A stretch of 64,000 nt of DNA from assembly GCA_037043455.1 (NCBI GenBank), contig JAWPHD010000228.1, forward strand, positions 434,001-498,000, given 5' to 3'. The DNA comes from Cyrtodaria siliqua (lineage: Eukaryota > Mollusca > Bivalvia > Adapedonta > Hiatellidae). Made by a program: the position numbers and the translations under genes. Shown one piece after another: positions 11,421 through 23,169 of the stretch. Every line of letters starts with the position of its first letter. Within the stretch, counting starts at the first letter, position 1. Under the pieces are notes generated by a model. The model was given only the letters and a program-made list of their open reading frames with translations, was not told the origin of the DNA and searched no databases.

Positions 11421-11903
11421 CTATGCCACGGACAGACGTAATGTTATTTACAAAGGAAATAGTATTAATATTTGTCTTTATTTCGCAAAACTGGCGGAAC
11501 AAACTATTTATAAAACACTCGGCGAATTGAATAGGTGGGGGTGGGGTTGAGGTGGTGTCGGGGTTTAAAGAACAATAATATACACTTGTGAATATGTTTG
11601 CTTTCTTTTCATGAATATGCTCAAAACCGACCTAAATATTACCATATAACCCTTTAACATATCATGAAAAATTCATACATTATAAAAAAAGAGATTAAAT
11701 TGTTTTCAACTCCTGTATTATATGACATGTTGTTAATAACATTTCTTTAAAAACAAAAAATGTTTCAACTAACTTTATTATAAACTCCATGCATGTCCCG
11801 TTTTATTCGACAAGCACAGCTTTTATATGCTTGTATAGACAAGCACAGCTTTTATATGCTTGTATATAGAAGAAAAGAAATAAAATACGTTTAAAAGTAC
11901 TGC
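11421..11903. other. Proximal upstream region, no gene
   Basis: AT-rich. A 29-bp segment starting GACAAGCACAGC is directly duplicated at about 11812-11870. Nothing coding. Confidence 0.45.
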
Positions 11904-11917
11904 TTTTATATATATAC
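11904..11917 (+). promoter_or_regulatory. Candidate TATA box for the SLC6 gene
   Basis: TTTTATATATATA lies about 110 bases before the chosen start codon and would fit a short 5' leader. An upstream non-coding exon is equally possible, because TTGTTCAG at 11981-11988 could serve as a splice acceptor. RNA evidence is needed to choose. Confidence 0.25.
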
Positions 11918-12023
11918 AGTTCAGTTCACGCTGCAGATATGATCATAACTAGTCACGATCTAATGAGTTCACTTGATTGTTTGTTCAGTAATAGTGTGGG
12001 TGGATTCAGTTGCCACTGAAACG

Positions 12024-12234
12024 ATGAGCGTGGAGGACATATCGGATATTGTATCAGGTTCGGAGCTTACACAGTTGAGTGTTGACGATGAATTCAAGAA
12101 CAGCAAGGCGGCGTCGACGCCAAAGCGTCAAACTTGGGCGTCTCAGCTGGACTTTATTATGTCGGCTGTCGGTTGCGCCGTGGGGCTCGGTAACATCTGG
12201 CGTTTTCCGTACCTGTGCTACAAAAATGGCGGAG
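12024..12234 (+). CDS. SLC6-family Na+/Cl- transporter, exon 1 (residues 1-71)
   Basis: First coding exon of a plasma-membrane transporter that couples substrate uptake to Na+ and Cl-. The ATG at 12024 has A at -3 and is the first in frame after a TGA at 11964-11966. Residues 1-40 form a hydrophilic cytosolic tail. Helix 1 follows, with G-N-I-W-R-F-P-Y (56-63), the SLC6 signature. Gly54 sits where monoamine carriers have Asp, pointing to amino-acid-type substrates. Ala52 and Asn57 match sodium-site positions. Cys51 stands where GABA carriers have Tyr. The exon ends in codon phase 1 at GGAG|GTAAGA and joins exon 2 to read N-G-G-G-A-F-L-I-P-Y. The 13 joined exons give 631 residues, a normal SLC6 length. 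The exact subtype is unresolved. Confidence 0.95.
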
Positions 12235-13440
12235 GTAAGATTTACTTTACATTGTGTGTGTACTGAATGAATGAATAGCACAGATTAAGGGCCACTCTTA
12301 TTAAGTGATATAATTATTTAACAATAGGGAACTGAATTGTGAGAGTATATTTATTTTAGTCGTTTGTTTTGTGAATAATCCTGTAAAATATTTATCTTTT
12401 GAAATATAATTAGTAAATGCAAACAGTGAACAATTATGACAGGAGGAAACAGTAAACAAAATGTGTCGCAACAATTTATGAATACTGATATCCCGTACCC
12501 ACCCGCTGCAAAACATGTTAATCCATTCACCGCTGACATTATTTTCCAATCAGTAGATGTTTAAATTGCAGTCTGGCAACGGAATCAAATTTTCCTGTGC
12601 AGTATGCTCCAAAACATATGTACAGAGGAGAGACGGTATGCACAATTCTCCACAAGGTCAAAGTAGTAATTTCTATTCATCCAACCAATAAATTACTAAC
12701 GAAAAATCCAAGGACGAAATCAAAACTATACACCAATAGCATGAGATTTGATGTTAAAGGACGAAAGACTCGGTTCAATGTGGACGATAAAACACAATCA
12801 CTAAGTGGTTCACAGCTTTGAATAAAGAAAGGATCAATATGAAAATGCGTTTTATTACATTTCTATGGGAGAATGATCGCGATTTGTCAGTGATAGAATG
12901 GTCAAAAACACGCACATCTACTCCTCGTCATTCATGCTTGGAGTGAGCAAGTGTCTAGTTTTTATTAATACAGCAGTTGATAGCAGTCCCGTATGCATTT
13001 TTATGTCCCCTAATTTTCTCTGTGGAATCGTGTAGGGAACCCTCTAAGAAGAATAAAATCGTGGGTAGACATTTTGGATCAAGGTGCCTAGTGAGAAATT
13101 CAAGACGGGGTATAAGATGGCCGCCAAAAACGACAAATGTTAAATATCAGCATGTTTGGTGTTAAAGCATGTCAAAATAATGCATTATTTTTATCTACTT
13201 GCAAGATATATGTATTTTGTTTATGTGTGTTTAAAGAGTAAAAACCCTACTGATTTCTTTTTTTAACCATAATCAATGGCCCGTTTTTTAATATATATAT
13301 ATAAACAAAAACAAAATGTACATGATCATAAAGTATATGAATGTGTCTTCACATGCTTCATTTCAAGCCACATACATAATACAAACAAAAAATTAACATA
13401 CATTTGTTTTGTTATCATTTCTTTTTGCCATAGTCAATGA
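12235..13440. other. Start of intron 1, no exon seen
   Basis: AT-rich intronic DNA with a GATGGCCGCC-bearing repeat fragment near 13110. No splice-bounded coding segment continues the transporter here. Confidence 0.5.
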
Positions 13441-13452
13441 CCCGCTTAGTTC

Positions 13453-13455
<3 letters not shown>

Positions 13456-13503
<48 letters not shown>

Positions 13504-13737
13504 CATCCATCCATCCATCCATCCATCCATCCATCCATCCATCCATCCATCCATCCATCCATCCATCCATCCATCCATCCATCCATTCATTCATTCATTC
13601 ATTCATTCATTCATTCGCTATCAGTAAGAATCGAAACTTCCTCACTTACAATTCGATCTCCCGGTGGGATTCGAACCGGCAGCGGTTAGAGGCGAATGTT
13701 TACAACGCAACGTCGTTAACCATTCGGCCACGGAGAC
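13456..13737 (-). mobile_element. tRNA-derived SINE with tetranucleotide tail
   Basis: On the minus strand a tRNA-like head runs 13737 to about 13655. It has an A box TGGCCGAATGG (13730-13720) and a B box GGTTCGAATCC (13677-13667), both matching the Pol III consensus exactly. Length and layout recall a class II (Ser/Leu-like) tRNA, but the stems are imperfect. A short body follows, then a tail of GAAT, GGAT and CAAT tetranucleotide runs (13612 to 13456), typical of a retroposed SINE. The His-Pro-Ser-Ile frame on the other strand is only the tail translated. Confidence 0.75.
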
Positions 13738-14399
13738 GCTATTATTTATAGAATTTACTATGTTTTTCGCTGCTTTTTTACTAAGGAATTTTAAGAAAAA
13801 ACAATGTTAAAGCCATTTATCTTTGAAATGGCTCGATACAAAACTGCACAATTTTTGTATGTTTTAGAGAATTTAATTTCCTATTGGAAGTTAAAATAAG
13901 ATTTGCTGGTCATAGGAATAAATGTTTCAGTATACTTCTTTTATTGACCCCTACCCCTTTGGAAAAACAGACGTCTCTGTCGACGTCGGTCATTAACATA
14001 ACGACGTCGACGGTGCTTATATTATACTTCTTGGTGATAAATCAATAATTATTTTTAAATAATCAGCTATCTATATTAATAGTGTTAGTAACCTTCTAGA
14101 CGGATTATACATGCTATTCAATATAAATTGTTGGTTGGTTGGTATAGGGTGTTCATACTGTTAGCTTCGCATGAAGCGAAGCCTTGTACATTATAGTACA
14201 CATATCGTAATAAGCTTCTCGAAACGAAGCCCCACGTATCTTCAAATAATTTCATATTTTACAACATTAGGATAAATAGTTTGGTAGCATAGCGAAATGG
14301 TGTTGCAAAACCCAAAATAATGCCGAGATCAGCGAGGTGTATATTAAGCTAAGTATCCCTCGTGAAGACATATTTTCGCATATTTATATGTTAAAGAAA

Positions 14400-14760
14400 C
14401 TAACTGTCAAATAATGGCAAAATTACACTACAAACCCGTGTATCAAAACTCTATCCAGGTATTCAGGTCTTATCATAATGTATATGTACCAATTAAAAGT
14501 ATAGGTTTATTCGCGTATAGGTTTATTCACGGGTTCTTACAATAATTGTGTTATTAAATATGCATAAATTAAGTACGACTTGGCACAGACATAGGTCTGT
14601 GGACTTGGTAACTATTAATTCGACGCTCCAATGTCGGGGTTTGGTATGTGGGTTGTAGATATATATGTCGGTGAAGTACCAGAACGCTCCAATTTCGGGG
14701 TTTGGTATGTAAGTTGTAGATATATATGTCGGTGAAGTACCAGAAGAATGTCCTCAAATA
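14400..14760 (+). repeat. Family C dispersed repeat, copy 1
   Basis: It shares CAAATAATGGCAAAATTACA, ATTAATTCGACGCTCCAA and GGGGTTTGG with copies at 43340-43640 and 49620-49930. Within it, an 80-bp piece (about 14615-14745) is tandemly duplicated. Confidence 0.6.
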
Positions 14761-15276
14761 AGCTTGTGTTTTATTGCTTTAAACATGATACAATTTTATA
14801 CATTATAATACAACGAATAAACAGCTGAACATTTACAAAAAAATGTAAGAATTAAATATGTTTGATGCTCTATCCAATAACTTTCTCATAACCTCTTGAT
14901 GTAAGCTGTGATGTTTTGTTTCAGTAATAAAAACATTATAAAAACAAAATGTGTGCTCGTGAGAATGATGACAGCAATAACCGTAAACATTCAGAACATG
15001 TTTGGGGATAATAACCTCACACATCGGATTGCAAGTATGATGCAATCAAATCTTAACTTAATAGTATAGAGATGCATGGTACTGCAAGTAAGATGCAATT
15101 AACTCTTAACTTAATAGTTAGAGATGCATGGTACTGCAAGAAATATTTAGTTAATAGTATAGAGTTGCATGGCAGATATCATCTGACACAATGATACGGA
15201 CGCCTTATGAATTGTTAAACCATCTCAAATATTTGGGAATCTCGCCTATATCTTTCCACCTGCATCTTACTGTATT

Positions 15277-15320
15277 AAAGTAGGGCAAACACTAAAGAAC
15301 CTTAGTGTTTGCCCTACTTT
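15277..15320. repeat. Perfect 19-bp stem, 6-base loop
   Basis: AAAGTAGGGCAAACACTAA at 15277-15295 is exactly inverted at 15302-15320 with the loop AGAACC. It is short and sits in repeat-like DNA. I treat it as a palindromic repeat, not an RNA gene. Confidence 0.6.
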
Positions 15321-15535
15321 TTCCTCCAGTCAGACGGTGAGGTATTTTAAAAAAAAGATGAACTTATTCATGTAAATTTCTAACGAGCACCAATTTTAAC
15401 CATTTAATCATTAAGTAATCGCTTACTAAATATGGTACTCGCTTGTTTGGACACAAGGAGGCGGATTTAGTAGAAATGCGAACGTGTTAAGAGGCGTGGT
15501 TTCGTTGAAGCGCGGGTACTACATCAAAGCCTCGC

Positions 15536-16533
15536 CATTCTTCGTTTTCTAAGTCTCGCCTAATAAACTTGATAGTAAAAGGCACTGACATAATATTCTC
15601 TATATTAGAGATACTACGCTATAACGTATCAATGATCCGTTATTAATAATAGACGGATGGTTAATATGGGTCCAAAACTCAACACAAGTGTCTAATTCAA
15701 GATCACAAGCGGAAACGTTAAGGAACGTCCTATTAAAATGGGCCAAAATGCCGGTGAACACAAAACCTTCAATATGGTATAAGTAACACACGTGTTTAAG
15801 GATCAAACTGGATCTATGAAAGTCATGCAATCCATGTGGGATATAAACATATCAATATTGATTGGATGTACGGGCATACTTTTTACGGCCGCCACACGGC
15901 ACAAACAACACTATTGTGATAATAAAAATAAGTACAAAAGTAGAACAGGAAATGCAGCTTTCACAGAACACAGTAAATCCCAAAACACGCAAAAGGACAA
16001 ACATGAATATGTATATGAGGACAAAATAAATTGCAGATTCAAATCGCCATATATCTTCAAATTAACAAATATATATAATTCATGCGTACCTTTAACTTTC
16101 GAATAGGTCAGTTCCTCCTTAAATGAGTTTATGTTAATGTGCCAATGCAAAATACATTACAGCGTCTATGCAAAATAGTGCATGTATATATCGTTTTATC
16201 ATGCAGATATGCACTTTTCTGCCTAATAAAGGGGTGACCTATTAAATTTCGCTTTAATTAGGCACTGACCAATAAAGCAAGTCAATGCGGAATCCCTTGG
16301 CGTTTATTGTACGTAACGTTATCTGACGTCATGCACGTAACTTTGCCTGACGTCAAAAAACAAACAAAAAACAACAACATGGCGACGTCCTCGATAAGCG
16401 TACCATTCTGCGAAATAGGTAATAATAGTTATTCATACAGAAAATATGGATAATCTAGCCTGGCCATTCTTCGTTTTCTAAGCCTCGCCTAATAAACTTG
16501 ATAGTAAAAGGCACTGACATAATATTCTCTATG
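15536..16533. repeat. Segment flanked by ~67-bp direct repeats
   Basis: About 67 bp beginning CATTCTTCGTTTTCTAAG and ending ATAATATTCTCTAT occurs at 15536-15603 and again at 16466-16533 with one or two changes. The 860-bp interior includes the CRE-bearing ATG at 16324-16450. This may be an inserted unit or a segmental duplication. Confidence 0.6.
16324..16450 (+). promoter_or_regulatory. Two CREs before a short ATG frame
   Basis: Perfect TGACGTCA sites occur at 16324-16331 and 16348-16355, 17 bases apart. ATGGCGACG follows at 16379 in a good start context and opens a 24-codon frame (M-A-T-S-S-I-S-V-P-F-C-E-I...). A possible donor ATAG|GTAATA lies after 13 codons. It could be the promoter and first exon of a small or transposon-borne transcript. 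No downstream exon is identified. Confidence 0.25.
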
Positions 16534-17037
16534 TAACACCACAAAAGGTAACAATTCCGCTAAAGGTAACAACCGCCGCTAAAAGTAAACATATTCGCAA
16601 TTCTCTCTATTATATTCATATCTGTATAGTCTTTCAAAAGGGAAGTTAATTCAATATTAAATAAATGAGGGTGAAACCCCCATTTTGGTACGCAGTATTC
16701 AGGGCGTTTTAGGCGGTATTCAGTACGCACGAGCCTGGTATGCAGTACTCGCACAACATACTATTTAGCATTTTGTACTCATAAAATGTATTTTTAGAAC
16801 CAAATGTGTACAAAAAAATCATAAAAGTAAATAAAGGTCTAATTTTGATAATCGGGCCTTCGTTAATCTAGCAGATCCCGACTCTTAGGTGTTTTAGGTC
16901 ATCATTCGAATTAGAGTTATTGCCCTTTGTAATTTTATACTTAGATTTTTTGTCCGGAGCTTCTTAGAATTTTTGTCCGGAGAGTATTCAGTACTCGGTC
17001 TCTAAAATAAGTATTCAGTACTCGGGGTGGGGGCGGG

Positions 17038-17064
17038 GTGGGGGGGGGGGGGGGGCGGAGGTGG
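17038..17064 (+). repeat. Long G run
   Basis: A nearly unbroken G tract interrupted once or twice by T or C, preceded by GGGGTGGGGG blocks. It has quadruplex potential. The exact length is unreliable in any assembly. Confidence 0.6.
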
Positions 17065-17126
17065 TGGTTACATCCTCCTGTATAGACTTTTAAATATAAA
17101 ATTCGTTTTAACTCACCTGTTAGTTA

Positions 17127-17320
17127 AAGGGAATGTGGCGACACAGCCAAGCGAGCTCTTTTATTGAGAGTTCTGAAAAAACTTGCAAAAAGATGAAAGA
17201 ATTGTCAAAATCGGATGATAAACAAAAAATATGGCCCTTTGAAGGTTGTACTAAAATGGATATGGGAGCCATTTTGAAAACTATGACATCATAGTTCCAT
17301 ATAACCATATATACTCATCA
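17127..17320 (+). repeat. Single arm of the AAAGGGAATGT MITE
   Basis: About 190 bp starting AAAGGGAATGTGGCGACACA matches both inverted arms of the element at 34251-34787. Only one arm is present, directly next to the 33-bp satellite. Confidence 0.7.
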
Positions 17321-17324
17321 ATGT

Positions 17325-18680
17325 TAACTTTCTGTTAGTTGATTTATTGATTAATGTTGAACTTTCTGTTAGTTGACCTTCTGATTAATATTAACTCTAT
17401 GTTAGTTGACTTTCTGATCAATGTTAACTTCCTGTTAGTTGATATTCTGAGCAATGTTAAATTCCTGTAAGTTGATATTCTGAGCAATGTTAAATTCCTG
17501 TTAGTTGACCTTCTGAGCAATGTTAACTTTCTGTGAGTTGACCTTCTGAACAATGTTAACTTCCTGTTAGTTGACCTTCTGAGAAATGTTAACTTTATGT
17601 TAATTAACCTTCTGAGCACTGTTAACTTCCTGTGAGTTGACCTTTTGAGCAATGTTAACTTTCAGAGAGTTGACCTTCTGAGCAATGTTAACTTTCTGTT
17701 AGTTGACCTTCTGAGCAATATTAACTTCCTGTGTGTTGACCTTCTGAGCAATGTTAATTTCCTTTTAGTTGACCTTCTGAGCAATGTTAACTTTTTGTTA
17801 GTTGACCTTCTGAGCAATGTTTACTTTCTGTTAGTTGACCTTCTGAGCAATGTTAACTTCATGTTAGTTGACCTTTTGAGCAAAGTTAACTTTCTGTTAG
17901 TTAACCTTCTGAGCAATGTTAACTTTTTGTTAGTTGACCTTCTGAGCAATGTTAACTTCCTGTGAGTTGACCTTCTGAGCAATATTAACTTCCTGTAAGT
18001 TGACCTTCTGAGCAATGTTAACTGCACCCTAGAACCGGTTTAAACTCCCAGTGGCCTACTTTGCCACTGACCGTTCCACGGCGGTAGCCCTATTGTCAAC
18101 CCTTTTGTGTTTGTGATGTCGTTTGTATTTTTTATTACTTTTGCCTTTTCGTTTGTCTGTTTGCGTGTTTGTTTTTGTGTTTTGTGGTTGACTGTCGTCC
18201 TTGAATGCTGCTTTCCCTGTCCGATATTGTTAACCTTCTTCCTGTGAGTTGAGCTTCTGAACATTGTTAACTTTCTGTTAGTTAACCTTCTAAGCAATGT
18301 TAACTTCCTCTTAGTTAACCTTCTGAATAATGTTAACTTTCTGTTAGTTGAACTTCTGATTAATGTTAACTTTCTGTTAGCTAACCTTCTGAGCAATGTT
18401 AACTTTTTGATAGTTGACCTTCTGAGCTATGTTAACTTCCTGTTAGTTAACTTTCTGAGCAATGTTAACGTCCTGTTAGTTGACCTTCTAAGCAATTGTA
18501 ACTTTCTGTTAGTAGACCTTCTGAGCAAAGTAAACGTTCTGTTAGTTGACCTTGTGAGCAACGTTAACGTTCAGTTAGTTGACCTTCTGACGAATGTTAC
18601 CTTCAGTTATTGTTATACTATTGACCTTATGTCAGTTGACCTTCTGAGCAACGTTAACTTCCTGTTTTACAAATGACCTT
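17325..18680 (+). repeat. 33-bp satellite
   Basis: The unit is close to TTAGTTGACCTTCTGAGCAA followed by TGTTAACTTTCTG (33 bp, about 35 copies). Since 33 is divisible by three, it yields long spurious frames on both strands, such as repeats of L-L-V-D-L-L-S-N-V-N-F. A family A element is inserted at about 18022-18230. Confidence 0.9.
18022..18230 (+). repeat. Family A copy 2, inserted in the satellite
   Basis: It starts at GCACCCTAGAACCGG and runs through GCCACTGACCGTTCCA, CTATTGTCAACCCTT, TTTGTGATGTC and GTCCTTGAATGCTGC. Satellite units resume directly on the right, so the insertion post-dates the array. Confidence 0.85.
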
Positions 18681-19154
18681 CAGAACAGTGAACATGATAA
18701 TGCAATCCAGCGAAAAAATAACAATTTTCATCGGAGGCGGTTCAGAGAATAGTGAATGCCAATGGCGAGGTAGTTGGAAGGGTAATATGTTGATGAATTA
18801 ATTGCGACGAAGTGATGGCATCTCATATTTGTTCACTTCCTTGGCGCCACATATTACAGTCCTGCTGAACCTGATTAATGACGAGCAGGTACTCAAGCAG
18901 TTTAATTGCTAATAAAACATACATAAAACTGGTTAATAATAACGATGAATGAATACGATTTATACAAATTATCGAGTTTTAAAATGTCTTCGAATTTCAT
19001 GTATCATATTGCCCATAGTTTGGAAGAAAAAATAAAATGGAGGAATCTTGGAAAAAAGTGTCAAAGAAATACTGGGATGTTTAAATTGTATTATTATATA
19101 ACCTATAAAAAGACGCGTTTTCATTGGCTAAAAAGTAATTTTTTAGAAAAAATA
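18681..19154. other. No gene seen
   Basis: AT-rich intronic DNA; no repeat or exon recognised. Confidence 0.45.
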
Positions 19155-19255
19155 TCTAGCGATATTGACCTGTTTTTTTGATATTGACCTGTTTTTTTGA
19201 TATTGACCTGTTTTATATAATTGTTTTTTTGATATTGACCTGTTTTATATAATTG
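19155..19255 (+). repeat. GATATTGACCTGTTTT short tandem repeat
   Basis: Four copies of GATATTGACCTGTTTT, with variable T or TATATAATT spacers. Confidence 0.75.
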
Positions 19256-19262
19256 TAAATTG

Positions 19263-19433
19263 AGGGTTATATAATAAAACAGTTATGGACTTTTCAGCTG
19301 TTATACATGATGTTGATATGTACCAAAAAATCATTATTGACCTCGGCTATCGCCTCGGTCAATAATGATTTTTTTGGTGCATATCACATCATGTATAACA
19401 GCTGAAAAGTCCATAATTGTATAATATAACCCT
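19263..19433. repeat. 171-bp near-perfect palindrome
   Basis: The left arm (from AGGGTTATATAATA, through GACTTTTCAGCTGTTATACA, to TCATTATTGACC) is inverted on the right (GGTCAATAATGA..., TGTATAACAGCTGAAAAGTC, ...ATAACCCT). The centre is only TCGGCTATCGCCTC. Arms are about 78 bp. It is likely a foldback MITE able to form a cruciform. Confidence 0.85.
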
Positions 19434-20778
19434 ATACCGAGATGTGTTACATTGAGTGAAAGAGTGAATATGGAGGAATCATTCTCTGTGACAATTATGT
19501 AATATACCGTATTACTAAGATACTATACAATGCAATATGGGAATAAAAAAACACGGGTTTCATTGAAATTATAGGTATTGAACGCTGTATTTAGCGTAGA
19601 CGGGGGGAATGAGTGTTAGCGGAATTGTTACCTTTAGCGTTGGTACACTGGTTCTGATTAGTATTTCCGAAACTTTCAACAAAATCGAGCCTTAAACGAC
19701 TGCTTCCCTGTTGTATCCCTTTCTTTTACAATGACAATGTAGAACATCAGAATGCAGTCCGGGTACCAGTTTAGCTTGAACAGGTGATGTCATTTTAGGT
19801 TATCTGCGCTTTGACTTATTTTCTTAGAAAATATGTATCAAAATAAATGTTAATTTATTGTAAAACATATATATATTTGCTGACAACTATTTTGAGTTTG
19901 TGCTTCAGAAAATGGCCAAATATGAAATAAATGGATGGAATTTAAATTTAAATATACCAGTAAGCTGATCCAAATACAACAACACAGCGTGTTGGAATGT
20001 TAATATGTCTGATAATTAAGATGTTAACATGCCGACAAAAACGTAGCGACAAAAACGTAGCTTTTGTCATTTGTATTCAATATTGCATATCCTTAATTAC
20101 TCTCGAGAATCCCTAATGAATGCTATGTTGATTAAATTGGGCTTTTCATTAGATCACTTAATCATTGCACGGCATAATTGCAGCTATACAAATTAACAAT
20201 GATTTCATAGACCCCTATTATTGCCCATTAAGAACTCGATGTATGGGATTTCTAGTAGAAACGCATGGAAACGTTTTCAGAAATTACCACTTCGCTTAAA
20301 TGATAAGCACCATTTAGAAAGTTAGTGTATCCGAATGTATGCATATCTCGGAGATGCAAAAAGTACTGAACATTGCGGAATGGTAAACACATCCTTGTAA
20401 TAAGCTGTTTTGGAAAGTAACGATGAACTTAACAGAGAAAATGTTAAAACAGATATAAATCACACCAGGATTACGCAATAACGCCGTGCTGATGATCCGC
20501 TTTCCTGGCAAACTTTGTTTATTACCTCATGTGCAGAAACTAGAGGGAATAAACGTTTTTTTAACAGTCCGAGACAGGTTGAATGAACAATTTGTTTGGG
20601 TTAATTGCTCTTCTTACGTCATATAATTCGTTTCAATTAAATAAATTCAAGAAAGTTGTTCTTGATTGTATTTACCGACTAAAATATTCAAAAATATACC
20701 AGAATTTAACAAATGACACTTAGGAAACCAATACTTTTCACTAGGTGGGGTGGGGTTAGATTTCGCGCACACCCTCCC
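19434..20778. other. No gene seen
   Basis: AT-rich intronic sequence. A GACAAAAACGTAGC dinner of about 14 bp is duplicated at 20034-20060; otherwise no repeat, RNA gene or exon. Confidence 0.4.
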
Positions 20779-20787
20779 ACTACCCAA

Positions 20788-20822
20788 ATCCCCCCCCCCC
20801 CCCCCCCCCCACACACACACCC
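20788..20822 (+). repeat. Poly-C then CA microsatellite
   Basis: A run of about 22 C residues is followed by ACACACAC. Confidence 0.8.
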
Positions 20823-21423
20823 CAGACACACACAACTCAAGCACTGGATCCGCACCTGCTTATCATAAACGTGTCATCATTATACATATAACAATGCATT
20901 ACTACAGAGACGCTTAATTAACAATTACAAGTACTTTGTTTGTATTAAAGTCACATAAAATAAAAGCATCCACAAAACTGATGATTTCGTTTGATGGGAG
21001 AAAGTAATGCTTTTATTATGTCTTGCACTAAGGCATGTTAATGTTACCGATCGTGTAACTTTTCTTTTAAAACAGTTTGGGAGGCGTTATTTCGAGAAAG
21101 CATAGGTGTATAGAAAACGAAATTAACACATATTAAAACAAATGACATGACACACAGACCTATAATGACGGTCTTTGGAAAATTTCGAAAAAACTAAACA
21201 GAAATCAAGTTGGGAACGGGGTATTCAGCTTAATTCAGTAAGCTAGCTTTTACTACAAAAGGGTCAGTTCGCAAAATTTATTTTCAGCCCTTCCCGAGCA
21301 CTATTTCGCAAAATTATTATTTTACAATCTAGTAAATCAGAGTATATTACAATTATTTCGTTGTTATATCACAACAAATATATATATAAGACGAATGGTG
21401 TCGGAATGAACAGAAAATAAATG

Positions 21424-21960
21424 AGGGACACAGTCAGATTGTTCGCTTTAGGCTGCAATTAACCGAAACAAAATGTCGAACAGAAAATGTAGCTTTCGCA
21501 GAATACAGTCAACCAAAACAAGCATTAACAGAAACAACAATTACAATGTTAATAATAAGTAAGGCATGCGACATGACAAAAACAAGCTCGTTGAATAGGG
21601 CTACCGTCTTGGAACGCTCAGTGACAAAAGGCCGCTGACGTTTAAAACAGGTTATATGGTGCCTCAAACCTTAGGGCTTCTGCCTTGGTGCACTAAACCT
21701 TAATATTACCTTACAGGCACCCTAATAAAACGGGATGATGTAAATAAAGAAATCCCCACCAGGATATATTCTCTAGCAAGCAATGCATTAGGCAATGTAA
21801 ATATAACACAGGTGATCGTGTATATATGAATACAAAAAGTATAGAAAGCCACAAAACACCTACCCAATGACTTGGCATACGTCTGCAGAACAACAAGAGA
21901 ACAAACCATTAAGGGTACGACAAGACCCAAATTGAGACAAATTTTATTGTACAAAAACTA
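21424..21960 (-). repeat. Family A, long inverted copy
   Basis: Read on the minus strand it gives, in order, GGTTTGTTCTCTTGTTG, GCCAAGTCATTGGG, GGGGATTTCTTTATTTACAT, CCCGTTTTATTAGG, a GGTGCA..AACC segment, GCGGCCTTTTGTCACTGAGC, and a 3' part with TTGGTTGACTGTATTCTG. It is one of the more complete copies. Confidence 0.75.
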
Positions 21961-22009
21961 AGGTTGGCGTGTTTCATAGTAAGCTTTATATGCAAACATA
22001 CAATTAATG

Positions 22010-23060
22010 GACGTACTATTAATGCATTAATGTATATACATACTACTACATATTATTAAGGGACGTACTATTAATGTATTAATGTACATACATACTATTA
22101 ATGTACTTACTAGTAATGAATTAATGTACATACTGATAATATGCGTTCTATTTACGTAAATGCTATTTACGTACATACTATTAATGTACATAATATTAAT
22201 GTACATACTATTAATGTATATACTATCAATGTACATCCAATTAATGTACATACTATTAAAGTACATCCCATTAATGTACATACTATTAATGTACATAATA
22301 TATTAGTGTACATACTATTACTGTACATGTTATTACTGTACATATTATTAATATGCATTACTATTAATGTATATACTATTAGTGTACGTACTATTAAAGT
22401 ACATACTATTACTGTACATACTATTACTGTACATATTATTAATGTGCATTACTATTGATGTACATACTATTAATGTACATACTATTAATGTGCATTATTA
22501 TTAATGTACATACTATTAGTGTAATACTATTAATGTACATAATAATAATGTGCATTACTATTAATGTACATACTATTTGTGTAATACTATTAATGTACAT
22601 AATAATAATGTGCATTACTATTAATGTACATACTATTAATGTAAATGATATTAATGTACATACTATTAATGTACATACCATTAATGTGCATTTCTATTAA
22701 TGTACATACTATTAATATACATACTGTTAATGTGCATTACTATTAATGTACATACTATTAATGTACATACTGTTAATGTAAATGATATTAATGTACATAC
22801 TATTAATGTACATACTGTTAATGTACTACTATTAACGTAAATGCTATTAATATACATAATATTAATTTTCATGCATTAATGTACATACTATTACTGTACA
22901 TGCATTAATGTACATACTATTATTGTGTGCATATACATACATACTATTAATGCATGAATGTACATACTATTAATGCAATAATGTACTATTCATGTGCATG
23001 ATGTTAATGAAATTAATGTACATACTTCTAATGCAGTAAGTATGTACTATTATAAATGTA
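22010..23060 (+). repeat. 15-bp AT-rich satellite
   Basis: The basic unit ATTAATGTACATACT (15 bp) is repeated about 60 times with variation. Each unit contains the self-complementary ATGTACAT, so both strands look alike and both show spurious frames (repeats of N-V-H-T-I). Confidence 0.9.
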
Positions 23061-23109
23061 AAAAAAGTTGAATGTTCATTCTATTAATGCATGCATGTTC
23101 ATTGATATA

Positions 23110-23165
23110 ATGTACATTTAAACTATTTATACTATTAATGTAAAAAAGTTTAAATGTACATTATA
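23110..23165. repeat. Short palindrome at satellite edge
   Basis: AATGTACATTTAAAC is inverted about 30 bp on as GTTTAAATGTACATT. Confidence 0.6.
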
Positions 23166-23169
23166 TCAA

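Noticed and set aside
11257..11550. 97-codon frame upstream of exon 1
   Set aside because: It lies mostly in an interspersed CAAGATGGCCGCC repeat and has no motif.
11973..12023. Upstream extension of the transporter start
   Set aside because: The extension would start at TTG, not ATG. The ATG at 12024 is the first in frame after a TGA at 11964.
13655..13737. Functional tRNA gene
   Set aside because: The boxes are perfect but acceptor and T stems mismatch, and a body plus simple-repeat tail follow, so it is a SINE head.
13482..13751. His-Pro-Ser-Ile-rich open frame
   Set aside because: It is a translated CATC/ATTC microsatellite that forms the SINE tail.
15277..15320. Possible microRNA precursor or terminator
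   Set aside because: The 19-bp stem with 6-base loop is too short for a miRNA precursor, and it lies in repeat-like DNA.
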